Shown here in pieces: positions 13,053-24,899 of a stretch of DNA of 64,000 nucleotides. Each line of letters begins with the position of its first letter. The first letter of the stretch is position 1. The DNA lies in the NCBI GenBank assembly GCA_037903355.1, contig JBAJFE010000013.1, positions 1 to 64,000 on the forward strand, in the 5' to 3' direction. The stretch is from Trichuris trichiura. Taxonomy: Eukaryota; Nematoda; Enoplea; Trichinellida; Trichuridae. The notes under the pieces were generated by a model. It was not told where the DNA came from, did no database searches, and saw only the letters and a list, made by a program, of their open reading frames with translations. Position numbers and translations under genes: made by a program.

Positions 13053-13379
13053 TTACCTTTGATGAGAGGCGCCATTGTTCTTCCGCATGCGCAGGCACAT
13101 GAGCAAATACTGCCTGGCCATGTCGTCATCCACATTTTCGCCTATCAGCTTGATGCAAGTATCGGTGCCCACATCAGCGCACATGTTCAAAACGTCCTCC
13201 GTAGCTTGAATCAGTACGCAGTTCTCGCAACCCCGACCGCAACAGCAACGCGAGATGTCCGTCAGTTGCTTGGCCATTTGCACAATGCGAACGTTCTTTT
13301 TGGCATCGTTGTTCAAACTTCTGAATCGCCACGAAGCGCCAACAACGCGAAGGAGCGCGCGCCGTGAGCGAGTGGTCAT
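13053..13379 (-). CDS. OXLD1: OXLD1-like protein (oxidoreductase-like domain), copy A
   Basis: Single-exon frame from ATG 13379 to a stop at 13053, about 108 aa. The N-terminus (MTTRSRRALLRVVGASWRF) is basic and amphipathic, as in mitochondrial presequences. The domain core is CCCGRGCENCVL, the CC-x-x-G/S-C-x-x-C-V cluster of the oxidoreductase-like family, followed by DTCIKLIGENVDDDMARQYL. The family is small, cysteine-rich and mitochondrial in animals, with poorly known biochemistry. It is a tandem paralogue of the gene at 13988-14287, sharing the Cys cluster and the DTCIKL block. A tttgcag just upstream of the ATG could be a cis or trans splice acceptor. Confidence 0.8.
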   Translation of the reverse strand: MTTRSRRALLRVVGASWRFRSLNNDAKKNVRIVQMAKQLTDISRCCCGRGCENCVLIQATEDVLNMCADVGTDTCIKLIGENVDDDMARQYLLMCLRMRKNNGASHQR

Positions 13380-13987
13380 TCTTTTTTGTACCTGCAAACA
13401 TTTCTGACATTACGGTAATTGTTTCAAACAATTATTGACACGGAAACAAGAGCTGACGGCACTCCGTTGCGCACTTTCAAAAGCTTCCCGAAGGCCAAAC
13501 GGCGTATTTAATTGCAAACAATTTGTACGAACATTAGCACTGAGCTCGAAAAAGCACCTGGAACGCGTAAAACGAAAAAAATCGCGCGTTCGTGAGGAAA
13601 ACGCGGCAGCCTGAAAACTGGACAAAACAACAAGCATTACAATTAGCGTTTAAATAAAAAAATTCGTAAGTATAGGAACAAACAAGCGAAAGTCACCGGC
13701 TTGTACGATTGAGAATGTCGGCATATGTTGAGTCCTTTCCCACCGGACAAGAGAGCGTCACTCCAGTATTTTGACCATTCGAGAAAGACAAGCTTGACGC
13801 AACGTTAAATCTTCTTCTTCTCAATGGGCAAAGTACGACAAGGCATTTTATAAAGCGAAAAGAAAACGCTAGTCTTCTCTCGTCTGACTTACTGTTAAGA
13901 CTACCTGAGAACATTTAATAATTACTGTACCAATTTGTTTTCGGGGAATGACTTTTTCTGGCTGTGTACGACGACCGGCCCCGCTGG
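13380..13987. other. spacer between the two OXLD1-like copies
   Basis: About 600 bp without supported coding. The minus-strand frames at 13410-13637 and 13693-13914 lack domains and are not conserved with the flanking copies. It presumably holds the promoter or trans-splice site of copy A. Confidence 0.4.
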
Positions 13988-14287
13988 CTAGTTGCCCTTC
14001 GAAGTGTTTTGTTCCGTCAGGCGATCCTTAAGAATCTCAAAGGCCACTCGATTGGCTACATTTTCGTCAAGCAACTTGATGCAAGTATCCACGTCCAATC
14101 CTTGGCAACTGCGCACCACTTCGTCCTCACTAGCAAGCCAAACGCAGTCGACGCATCCCGTACCACAACAATCCATCGATTTATGGAAGACGTAACGGGT
14201 GAAGTCGGCAAGGTGACCCGCCTTCTCCGAGTCCGTGGTGAATGCTCGAACGCTTAAACGTCCCAGCGCCTTGCAAAGGGTGCCCAT
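13988..14287 (-). CDS. OXLD1: OXLD1-like protein (oxidoreductase-like domain), copy B
   Basis: Frame from ATG 14287 to a stop at 13988, 99 aa, no intron needed. It begins MGTLCKALGRLSVRAFTTDS, a plausible mitochondrial targeting peptide. The core DCCGTGCVDCVW matches the oxidoreductase-like family better than copy A, including the aromatic after CV. DTCIKLLDENVANRVAFEIL follows in place of copy A's DTCIKL block. A gttaacag acceptor-like site lies 9 bp upstream of the ATG. Outside the Cys cluster and the DTCIKL helix the copies differ strongly, so the duplication is old or evolution was fast. Confidence 0.8.
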   Translation of the reverse strand: MGTLCKALGRLSVRAFTTDSEKAGHLADFTRYVFHKSMDCCGTGCVDCVWLASEDEVVRSCQGLDVDTCIKLLDENVANRVAFEILKDRLTEQNTSKGN

Positions 14288-14760
14288 CGATTGATCTGTT
14301 AACACAAAACGACTTCATACGGTTCGATTATCGCAACATGTAAAAGCTGACGAATACAACGTCAAAGTATTCATGTATTGGCAGAGCCACTGTTTGTGAC
14401 TTGCTGGAAAAGTCTTTTTTTGACAAAATTTCATTCAAACACTGGGCGGCTTGGCAATTAATCAGCCACGGCATTTAAGGTAGAACACCTGCAAAAGGAA
14501 ATGTTCAATGGTGACAAAAATCAATTCGTAAGAAAAACCAGCGTCCGGTGAGAATGAATAGAAATTAAGGCAATAAAATAATACAGAAGGACTGCTTGGT
14601 TTTGCGGTAAACAAAAGAAGGAGAAAAAAAGCAGATTTTGCTGACCATCATGGACGGTTTTCCCGCCAACGAAAGGTAATGGAAATGAAAAGTGACAATG
14701 ACAACGCCCAATCGAGACGAGCGAGTAAGCGGTAAGCATGGGAAAAGAGGGAAAAGCGAA
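14288..14760. other. gap between srGAP stop and OXLD1-like copy B
   Basis: About 470 bp, presumably srGAP 3' UTR and upstream DNA of OXLD1-like copy B on the same strand. Minus-strand open frames here run out of the last srGAP exon in other phases and are shadows. Confidence 0.4.
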
Positions 14761-17700
14761 TCAACTAGACGGTGTTGAACAATTTGACGGCTTTTTCGGA
14801 ACGGGTGGTTTGTTAGGCGTTGAACGACCACGCGGAGATGAATCGGTTCCATTGCTGTCCGGCGAACAGCAGCCGGTAGGCTGTTGGTCTATGTAAGGAA
14901 ACGGAAGCAATTCGGGATGATGATGCTGCTGACCGCTTGGCGAAGTCATCTTTCGAATGGTCGATTCCCGGCTTTGGGCAAAACGTTCCGCAAAGCTGGA
15001 TGTATCTACTGTCAGTGAGCTGACGTAGCACCGACCGCCGTCGCGTTCGTCCGTTGCGGAGTGAACAGCCGCCATTTCTTTCTTGTCCGCTGAATCCGGC
15101 AAGTTCTTGACTAAATCGGGAGTCAAAAGCTCCACATCCGTCCCGGCATCGCAACATGACTCCAAATGACTAGAAGACGGATATCGTCCACGCTGCTGAT
15201 GGATAGTAAACGTTTCCAAAGAATTTAGTACGGCCTTCAGTTCGGACTGGATTTCACGCAACGACTGAGGAGAGAGAGCCTTCGTTTGCTCAACACTGAC
15301 CGCTGAGGAAGGCGAAGAGCCGTTTCCTTTTCTTGACGCGCATATATCACCACCATAAGGCACGTACGTGTACGAACTAAGAGATAACCTCTTGAAGGCA
15401 TTCTTGTTGCATTTCTGCTTTGACGGATACGAATAAGCATTGCAGGACTCGACGCGGTTAGGCGACTCGTGACCGTCCTCTGTACCCCAATTAAACGACG
15501 GATGGTCAACTGGTGAACCCGTGTCCGAATCGACTGTTATTGGACTGTTCACCTTAAATGGCTGACTGTATATGCCGGAGGGACGATCAGGAGACGCCAC
15601 CCTGAGCTCATGACTTCGCCCTTTCGATTGCAATATCGACATTACGGTAGAATTGTACCTGCAAATCGAAAAAGTGCTAGCGCTAATAAACCTGCGCGTC
15701 AATAATGCCTACCCTGAGAGCTCTGATGCTAGCAAACTGTGAAAATCTGTTACCCTGTCGGCATTTGAAAATTTGCCGCCTTTCACCGGCGTAGTCGCTC
15801 GGACGACGACTGGTTCGTTTGGCGAAGCGGGTTCAACCGCTTTTATGGTGACGTCGTTTTGCGGCACGTGCCCGTTCAGGCGGCATTTGCTGCACGCAGC
15901 GTCGCCGTCAAAACTCAACTTCCTTTGCTCCGCTAAAACAAAGCTTTCACACCTTCATTAAGCGAAAGGTGGATCGCCGCCATAAAAAAACTATTTAAAA
16001 GTTAAAATAAGACAAATCATATTTCACTATTCATCGCTGCTATGGTAAATTCGTCTCCCCAACAGCCAGAGCAAGTTCGGAGCTTTAAACGTTGCTAACA
16101 ATGATTAGTATTGTACAAAGAATAGAATCGCTCTATGCTGCAAGGTTGCTTTTTTTAAATCCAGAAAATCAACATAAATTTCAAATAAATCGATTATGAT
16201 GCACCCAATGCTGCAGTCAGCTGATTTTAGAGTGGAAAAAAACTAACCTGTGCCGCAACCGACCATATCTACGCTGGCCATCATATCTTCGTCTTCGCCT
16301 ATAGCCATATCTTCATCTTCGTCGGCCGCGTCGTCCTGATCAGCCAACAGATACTTCTCGTATACTATGCCGCCGTCATTGGGGAACACTTCTTCGTGAA
16401 ATAAGATCAAATTGCGCATCAATTCGTTGACATGATTGTGATAGAACACTTGATCTTTGGATTCGGGAATTGGCAAAAGTGTGGGCCCAAAACAGATGGC
16501 CAAATTGTACGGGTCCATCATGTTTTCGTCGCTGAATTCCGACAAGCTGAATTGAGCAGGCAAATGAAACGTCATTGAGCTGACATGGAACACGAAAGAA
16601 CGCTTTAAGGCCTTACTGGCTGAGAAAGGCGAACAAGTAGCGCATCACGACGAAGATGGGCCGCGGCAGTTTGGCAACCAATTCTCGAACTTTGATTACA
16701 AACTCCTCCTTCGTCTCGAAGCCTTGAAAAGAAATTGAGCAAACAGTCACTTTGCTGATTAGACATAGGAAGCTTACAAGCGCATTCAACAAACTGGTCG
16801 AACATGTACAAAGGAAACAGAGGCTCGCGTAGCTCACGAAAATATAATTTAAGCACTCCTGCTACGGAATTGACGTCGCTTGCATCGGTTACGTCAGCAA
16901 GAGGATCCTCCCCTAAAAATGAGACTTAAAATGGATTGTACTGGTTAGGCGCAACAAGCTACCGCGTTCAAAAGCTTCTTTAAAGGCGTTTATTTCAAGC
17001 TGCGACCCGCTGACCCGGAAGACGCCTTGGTGATGCAACCCTTTTAAAAAAAGAAAGGATAAACAAACAACAACAAGCCAACATGGAGGCGTTTACCGAA
17101 CAAGGAAAGCATGCGGATGCAGCTTCTAATGATCAAGGGAATTTCCTGATCGCTCATTTCTACGTATTCTTCCAAACTGCCACCAAACAATTTAATTCGT
17201 TTTTCTGGATTCGACGTAGCCGCTCCAATACGCCTACGCCGCGGTTTGGATAACCGGTTGACCAATGAATGATGATCATTGTAAGCAACAATAAGAGCAC
17301 CTTCGTTTTGACTATCTATTATATTGCACACTGAGGAAGACTTATCGGAGCTTAAGTCGGACGGGCTGCGACCGCGACTTGAGGATACTGAATCTACGTA
17401 TGGAAGAACTCCAAGAGCCGACTTTATCGTAGCAAAGCGGGCGTCCAGTCGGCTGATCAAATTTCCAGACAATAAAAACTGTTGAAACTTCTGCAAAAGA
17501 GCGTAAAACCTACGAGAGACAACGCAAAGTTGGAATAGCGCATTACGTTCAAATAGAAATCTTCAAATTCGCCAATATCCTGTCTTCGTTTTTGCTGATT
17601 AGCTTCCGCTTCTCGGCAAGAGCTCTGACGTTGACCATGACAATTGGCTATGGAAAAGCGCTCGCAAACATTCACTTTAGGCTGCTGCTGCATGCCAATG

Positions 17701-20700
17701 ATCGCTCTTTCTGTAGTTTCCAATGTTTTCCACACCTTCAATTCCAACGCGTATGCTAATACATTGGAGATAAAAGGTTCGCTCGTACCTCTTCGCTTTC
17801 GGTCTTCAGCTGGACCAACCGTTGATGCAATTGCCAATAGCGTTGAAGCAATTCGTCTTGAACAGCTCTTGGCGCGCTAACTTGTTTTACGTCATCACCA
17901 TTTTGAGGGCGAAATTCAAACCGTCTCGGCAAGACGAAAAGCGAATGGTTCGATTCGAGGAAACGCTGCTTGTCCGCTCGAGCGTCCAACTTGAGACTCC
18001 ATTCTCTGTAAGCGTCGACGGATCGTTGTTCAGCTCCAATAAGTACCTGCCTTGTATCAGCCATTATGTGAACTATATGTCTAAGCGACGATTCCAAGCC
18101 GATGTCCATACACTATTTTTAAAAAGGTAGTTTAAACCAACAGCATTTGAAAGATGGTGAAACCAAGACGCACGTCAATAATGTCAGAAAGATCTTCGGC
18201 AAAATATTTATGCAACGCCGCATTGGCTGACTCCACGCATAGTAAGTATTCGTTCCGTGCCTTCAGCGCTTTCAATCTGTACTCGTTGTACTTGGCTTGC
18301 CTCTATTAATACAATGACATTGTTAAGACGACGACGCGTAAAAGCTGAAAAGGAAGAAACCCGCTCGAAAGCTTTTTCCAAAAATCGGTGCTTGCGACAA
18401 CCGATCTTCTTTGGCCACGAATCTTCGAAACGATTTTTCTGCGTTTCGGCTAGCTTGAACTTGAGCTCGGCATTGCTACACGCCCCGTGGCATAGTTGAT
18501 ACGTCTTTATAGCCTGCAATGAAAGAACCGCAGCGACGTTCGAAAAAATAATATACTATTTTTTTAAAAAAATATACCGTATGCAATTCGCTAAGTACAC
18601 GAAGGATTTCTCCATGACAAAGAGTACCAATCTCACGACACTGAAAAAAGAGAAACTTTTGTTTATTCAGTCCAAGCTTAAAATAAGAAACTATTGATGA
18701 GCGGACAAAGCTTTACCTTTAATGCGATTTTAAGATCAACAAAAAATGATTACAAACGAAACAACTGGAGCTGGCGTACAATATTAAACACTTAATAAAA
18801 GCAGGATGCTTGAAATTCATTTTGTAAAAGGAAACAGACTAAAGCAGACATCCAATTCCAGCAGTTCATGTCTTCTGCTATCAACTCATTAATAGACGTC
18901 TTGCTCAATGCGTATAGAAAGAGTGACGACAGTCTAAGCAATAGTTTTATCATGCGAAGTTTATAATTAAAAATCAGCAACAGATCAAAACATATTTGCC
19001 CACAATCAATCATACAGTTCGAGAAAAAAACGCAAAACTGAAAAATCATTCATGCTTCGCGTCATTTTTGTGTGCCATAAAGAAACATCGTTCAAGTCCA
19101 AACAGACAGCTTTGCTATTGACAGCGGACGCCGACAATACCTAACTATCAATCATATTCTGTCGATAGCCGTGTTGGCTTTGCGAATAACAGCGCTGCAG
19201 CAAAAAAAAGAAACAAAAATAGTTCGATTGATTAATTTTTCTCGTCAGCTCTACATTTTAAGTAAACTGTGCAACTTGCTATTCGAAATAATAAAAACCT
19301 GTCAATTGTGCTTTAAGCTCAATATCCGTTCATAAATTCGCGGGCGACTCATGCATTGCGCAGTTACAATTATGTTTCAAATTTCCATTCCACTGTATGA
19401 GCAATCACCAATGAAAAGCAATAGGGAGTAGGTGCCGCTGGACATTTTTAAGATACTTCACAACTTGAGACAACTCATTAAACAGGACCGAAGAAGCAAA
19501 CGTAATACAGTATGCCACGAAGAAAGAGAATGTTTCGTCGAAGCAATAAACAAATGAGAAACATTTTCTGCCAAATGGATTTAAAATTCAACGAATCTAC
19601 ATGAATAAAGCCAAACAGTTCTCTGCAAACCAAAATGATGCTAAATCGTTTCTTGTAAAGCATCAACCATTATTAATATTAATTTCTAAGTCAGTTGATT
19701 TCATAATCAAAAATTAAAAGCAAAACTTCGAGTGCAAACGGGCTACACTAGCAAACGATATAAGATGTTTTCTTTTTTCTTTTTCTTCGTAACGGGTTTT
19801 TTAATTTGTTCTTCTAAAGTTTTTCGCGGAATTTTCAACCTGTTGTTTATTTAACGTTTATTGCAAAAACGTTTTTGCAATAAACGTTAAATAAACAACG
19901 GGTTGAAAATTCCGTGAAAAAACTTTAGGAGAACGATATGAGATGTTGGACAAAAAAATATATACAATGTTTCGTAGAAGGCTACTGAAATATACGCGTA
20001 TTACGAGCAGGTCAGAACGAATTTTGTTCAAGGAAGTTCTCATGAATGAGTGCTATTTACAAATGCCAAAGCGTGCTCATAACTTCGATTGTTAGAAGGG
20101 ACAAATTGTTCACCAAACGAATAAGTACCCAAAACATATTAGGCTCATATTCAAATATGTTAGCAACGCTTGAGGCGTTTTATTCTTGCCAAGAAAACTC
20201 GAAGCTTCCGGCATGCGTCTAACCTGTTTCGCAAATTAAACGAACATCCCCCGTTTCCTCCAACCTAACGTGAATAGGTAAGCTTAAAAATAAAAAACGC
20301 GCTAGTAGAAGATGAATCACTCAAAGAAATCAAAAACGTAACGCGCTTAAGGAAGAGGACAACAAATGGCATTCTCAATCCTAAGCCATGACGAAATGAT
20401 GAATGAGTGCGCCCTTTGCAAAGCGGGAAGCGCTAAGTCAAAATTTGCAATGCTGACATGAATAAACCAACAGTAACGAGAGATGGAATGACGGAGACGC
20501 GAAAACCCAAACGCTCACAAGCATACGCACACATCACGGAAAGAATGAAACATTTTCATTCACGAAAACAATTTTCCAACTGTACTCAACGGCTTGGCGT
20601 TACTTTGAAAAAACTTGATTATTCGTGACTCAATGGCTTGTTTTTTCACGATTCATGTGACTGATAGGGCGAAAGTTTTCTTACAGCTTCGATCCAACAT

Positions 20701-23700
20701 TTGATCTTAATGAACGGAAACAGTCGGCAGACTTCACGTGCTTCCTCACGTGAACTTCACGCTGGCGTACGTTCATTAGCCAACTTTTCACTTTCAAAAG
20801 TACAAGTGTTAACAGGCGTCACGCTAATACGCGCGCGGGACGGAAAAGACTCAAACTTATTTTTTTGTTAAGAGCCTTTACGGAAGTCGTTAGAGGCTGC
20901 CATATTCCAGCCAACGCAGAAATAATGTTTGCCCTTTTTTTCCGCGAAGCACTGCGAATACAACGCGGTCTATGAGCTTCTTTGTTCGGTGCGAAACTGT
21001 ATCGTCAAACCGGATCGACCTTGTCCAACTTCATTCGCAGTTGAAATTGGTTGCCCCGTTTTGCCCTTTTTGAATAGATGACGAATCAACGCGTGTCAAA
21101 CGAGCGGCAGGAGGCATCGAGTGCACACTGCGCTGCGCTTGGAATGAAAAGCAAAAATGCGAAACCGCCCACCAAAGGAAATAACGGCTTCGTTCGCTTG
21201 ACGTGTAGTTAAAGTGAACCAATGAAAAATTCTTAGTTTTAAATAGAGTGCCAATATTGACAACGTGTAATGCCTGCAAGAGAAGATACCAACGCAATCT
21301 ATGCTCAATAAACATTTAGAGTTCATTACGTCGGCGAATATTCTTAGGCACACATTTCGATCTTCTGTTTACCTACAGTCGATCCTTTGCAGAGGAGTTA
21401 ATGACTTTTTCTCATTACAAACCTTTCGAAACCGAACCAACTTGCGTGCGGAAGGAAAAAAGCTTACCCTACTGTTAATATAGTTCTAGAAAATAAGAGA
21501 TACATTCCGCGACTATGCATATGGATGCATCAAAATACAATAATATTCTAAAAGCTTACGCAATAAACTTCAAGTCAAACGAAAGACCTAAAGAACAATA
21601 GAACTTTCAGGCACTTTGCATTTCCCGAAAATTCAAACGCTCACAGAGTCTATTCGGAAGAACTTCTACTAAATAAGGGAATGTCGATACGGGCTTTGAC
21701 AAACACTCATCGACCAAGTTCATCTTTTGCGGGCATATTGACAACTTGAACGTACGTACGACGTTTTTGTTCGACAAATGAAAGCTGACGCTACAAAATT
21801 GCCTCAGTTGTTGTCCAAGAAAGAATAAACATCTAACCGCAATGGCAAAAGCAAACTTACAAGGAACGTATGTTAATCAATGGCAGACTGAACTAACTTG
21901 CCCAAAGCGAAGCTCAAATATGAACAAGACAAGAAAAAAAACAAATCGATCCAACAAATGCTTTGACTTTTCTACTTAAAAACAACCGCTCATTGTATTT
22001 GCAATTAACGATGGCCAGTTGCGCTATAGGAGCGTTCGGCAAATCAATCGACTCTCCAACAACGGTACGGGAAGTGCAGCTCATTCAATTTTGAAGAATG
22101 GGATTTGTTCTCGTTTCGTTAAAGAAACGGCACCAAAAGAATTTTTTCAAGTCGCCAACAATGCTGACATCTTATGAGCCCCTCTTGTAAATGCAGATGG
22201 AAAAGAAAGGCAAACTTGTTTTTCATTTAGGCCAAGCTGCTCTCGTCCTTCAAAAGCAAGCCGAAGCTATAACAAGTAAGGCAGATTCCGCCATGGCCAA
22301 CATAGGCATTGCGCAATGCTGAAACTGAACGAAACAGTTACACATTGCTCATTGACAATTCGATCATGGAATGAGGATGAGAAAAAGAAAACGTGGAAGG
22401 ACAAAAGTTGCTATCGAAGGGCATCTTCCGGTGAGTGCATTGCCCTTTTTCCCATCTGGTTGCGAACCGGTATGGGCTAACATGGCAAATCCAAATTTTT
22501 CGAATTCAATGCCCTCAAAAAGGGTATCATCGCTCAGATTTTTGCAACGTCCTTCTTCGCGGGCGACAAACCAAAACGAGTCCATTGATTCTGGCTCGCG
22601 TAAATACCTTTTCATTGATTTTACGCGCTTGGCGCACGAATTGGCAATGAACATATGGCAAATGCAACAAATGCTTCGTAAAGAGACCGTTATCGTGTTC
22701 TTTTATATAAAAAGCTCAAATTTATATAGACGTATTGTCCTTTTGTGCTTCGCATTGATCGACGGACGCTATCTGAGTTTTCGATTCAATGGATGTGCGG
22801 AGAAGCATACAACGGCATACTGTCGACACCGCGGATAGAGCGACAAGTGCCATGTGTCGCTTAAGCCAAAAAATATCGTTTCCAAAAGGGTCGAACCAAT
22901 TTTTCGCTACGAAAGCTACTCGAAGGGGAGATAAAGAAAAGAGGCATTTTTGTAGCGTCGACTTAAAGCGGTATAACTTCTTTGCTTTTCGTATATCGTA
23001 CCTTGCCTCCCTCTATTCAGCAATATGGCAGCGTCGGAATGAGCTTAGAGGCTTAGGCTTTAAGAGGCCGTTATAGGCGAACGGTCCTAAATGTTCACAA
23101 CCAAACGATTGATAGCTCATTAAATTCGAACATTCCGACGGGCATTTTCGGGTTAAATAGCTCCAAAGCGATCCCGTACGTTGTCGACACGACGAGCACG
23201 GAACTTTGAAGCTCAGGAATTGACATAGTACAGAATGAAACCGGTTTTTCAAATGGAGGAATGCTCGCTGGACGAGAAGGTTGGAAATTAAGATGATCCG
23301 AACGAGCGAAACTTGCTCGTTGACCAAGAAGCGTTAATCGTCTTAACGAAGGATAATGGGTCGTGTCCAAGGGACCGTGCCAGGTGTTGGCACTTCGCCA
23401 AAGCTGTAAACCAACAGCTGTGTTGGTCGCGTCGACCTCCCGAACGGAAAAGTCACTTCTCAATGAAGCATTCCTACGACTGACCCAATGATCAATGAAA
23501 AAAAATTTACTGATCTAAAGGCAAAGCTTCAACTATTTAACCGACGCTTTGGACAGGAAGCACCTAGGAGCTAACAAAGGCGTTTGCTGTTGCCTTAATG
23601 CTTAGCATAGTTCAAACAACGTTCAAGTCTCCGTTCACCTTGTAGTTCAGCGGAACGTATTGATTTACCGACGCTCAATGTATACTAATTTGAAAATATT

Positions 23701-24332
23701 ACTACAGCTGCGCAATCGACTAAACTTATGACTAACGCAAGAGGTGCTAAAATGTTACAAAAGTGGACTGCGAATGCCTCATAACAAAGGAGATAGGTAG
23801 GCGCTTCCCTTTGCCACGAATTTAAAGGCGGCAAAGAATAAAAACGATATTTTCGGTGGTTACACTGGAACGCTGCCCTGGGCAAGAAAAGTTTTGAAAA
23901 GAAGAAGCTGACGATACGTACTCTTTTCGTGATACGCTGCATTTGATCCGTAAGGAAGGCTACCTTGACGGCAACATGATTTGTTAGGAGATCGGCCATG
24001 ACCGACCGATTGCGCGACTCAATTTTTGTCTCTTCAACGAACATTTTCCACATACTGTACGCGGCAAAGTTGGTCCAAGATTCGCGCCTAAAAAAGTCCA
24101 ACCTCCAAAAGAAAAGGCACTTACGAGCGCAAAAAAAGAAAAGGTCACTTTTGCTTTTCCGCTTTGTGCTTAGCGGCAATCTGCCGATGGAGCTTTTCAA
24201 GGCTTTTCGAATATTCAAGTTCAATTTCGGCTCGTCGGCGGCAAAAGTCCTGCAATTCGGCCATCAGCGCCGAATGGCTCTCCGTTCGGCCCTCCAAACA
24301 TTTCAACTGCTCGCCAAATTGTACCCGTATAT
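14761..24332 (-). CDS. SRGAP: srGAP: F-BAR and RhoGAP protein (SRGP-1/SRGAP family)
   Basis: F-BAR exons: 24332-24149 (VQFGEQLKCLEGRTESHSAL, FCRRRAEIELEYSKSLEKL), 24087-23922 (ESWTNFAAY, IESRNRSVMADLLTNHV), 18640-18578 (HGEILRVLSELHT), from 18513 (AIKTYQLCHG), then QAKYNEYRLKALKARNEYLL and 18112-17789 (MDIGLESSL, DARADKQRFLESN). RhoGAP exons lie at about 17040-16243: LHHQGVFRVSGSQLEIN with the arginine finger in FRVSGS, GVLKLYFRELREPLFP, and DENMMDPYNLAICFGPTLLP. The C-terminal exons (15930-14761) are Ser/Pro-rich, ending NKPPVPKKPSNCS; I see no SH3 domain. The family bends membrane and turns off Rac/Cdc42 downstream of Robo and at cell junctions. Intron 23921-18641 is about 5.3 kb. The N-terminal coding exon upstream of 24332 is not settled. 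Confidence 0.93.
19807..19934. repeat. long near-perfect palindrome (fold-back element)
   Basis: Two arms of about 64 bp (19807-19870 and 19871-19934) are inverted copies with essentially no spacer; the centre is GCAAAAACGTTTTTGC. Only a few mismatches are visible (for example CGCGGAA against CACGGAA). It lies in the large srGAP intron. It looks like a MITE or a recent inverted duplication. Confidence 0.9.
22190..22858 (+). CDS. possible nested gene in the srGAP intron, unrecognised
   Basis: Tentative plus-strand model inside the srGAP intron. tgtaaatgcag stands directly before ATG 22197. The frame MEKKGKLVFHLGQAALVLQK ends at a GTAAGG donor near 22274. A second piece follows an acaag-type acceptor near 22338 and ends at GTGAGTGC near 22431 (RSWNEDEKKKTWKDKSCYRR). 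A third reads GYHRSDFCNVLLRGRQTKTS to a GTAAAT donor. A last piece, after a tatatag acceptor near 22730, reads to VPCVA and a TAA. Phases agree at every join, which is the main support. I do not recognise the protein. GT and AG are common, so a chance model is possible. Confidence 0.35.
23095..23485 (-). CDS. exon-like open frame in the srGAP intron, unrecognised
   Basis: A 130-codon open stretch follows a strong pyrimidine-rich acceptor (ttttttttcattgatc, ending gtcag) near 23486 and ends at TGA 23097-23095. It reads GLQLWRSANTWHGPLDTTHY, and later SSVLVVSTTYGIALELFNPK and MPVGMFEFNEL. The residue composition looks like protein rather than chance. Its acceptor phase does not match the srGAP donor at 23922, so it is not an ordinary srGAP exon. 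It may be the last exon of a nested gene or an alternative terminal exon. No domain was recognised. Confidence 0.35.
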
Positions 24333-24501
24333 CTGCAATTCAAACGACCGTGTATACACACATTTTCGACTCTCGTAGTGCACTAAGAAAAGCTTAAGGC
24401 ATTAACATTGCCAGCAGGAAAATGGCGAGGAAAAATGGGGAGCATTTTTGCTGCGATAAAATGAAACGACCACCCCGAGAAAAAAAAGCGCCGCCTGTTC
24501 T

Positions 24502-24883
24502 TCAACCTCGTTGCGCAACGAGGCAACAGTAGAGAAGATGATTTTCAAAACGTGCACTTTCGCACTTCAACAGCGAGCGAAGACCTTTGTTCTGACCCTC
24601 ACCTTGCGTATAGCAAACGTCGGGATGGTTGGCTGAAAGCCTGGAAGACGTGAAGCCGCACAGAGCCATCCAACGTTCAGTTTGAAATGCCAAGTGGCAA
24701 CGTTCTTAAGCTGGCACGGCTGTGTCTTTCGGCAATCGATCGTCGAAACTATTTTGAAATCCGAAATCGAGTAGCAACGCACTCACTGCCTGAAGCCGGC
24801 TGCCTGTGGCACAAGTTGACTATGAAGACGGCAAGAAATAAGGGAATTGTAAAACGAATCGTGCCAATCGAAGTACCAGTCAT
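24502..24883 (-). CDS. small secreted cysteine-containing protein
   Basis: ATG 24883 opens MTGTSIGTIRFTIPLFLAVF, a classic signal peptide, followed by HRQPASG and a GTGAGT donor at 24786. Exon 2 starts at 24704 after a cttaag acceptor and continues in phase: KRCHLAFQTERWMALCGFTS, then HPDVCYTQ. Reading on without splicing gives further cysteines (LLKCES, LLYCCLVAQRG) and a stop at 24502; a GTGAGG near 24601 could instead lead to another exon. The spacing C-x12-C plus CC recalls insulin-like peptides, but the A-chain pattern does not fit, so no family is assigned. It lies just upstream of the first supported srGAP exon on the same strand. Confidence 0.45.
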
Positions 24884-24899
24884 TTTTGAGTCATTAAAC

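Noticed and set aside
18792..19049. Minus frame containing NCWNWM, like the F-BAR NCWN motif
   Set aside because: The equivalent srGAP segment is already supplied by the exon at 24087-23922, and the flanking splice sites do not fit.
22364..22654. Minus-strand 96-codon frame in the srGAP intron
   Set aside because: It overlaps a plus-strand model with consistent splice phases and has no domain or acceptor of its own.
24502..24883. Insulin-like peptide
   Set aside because: B-chain-like C-x12-C is present, but the CC-x3-C-x8-C A-chain is not.
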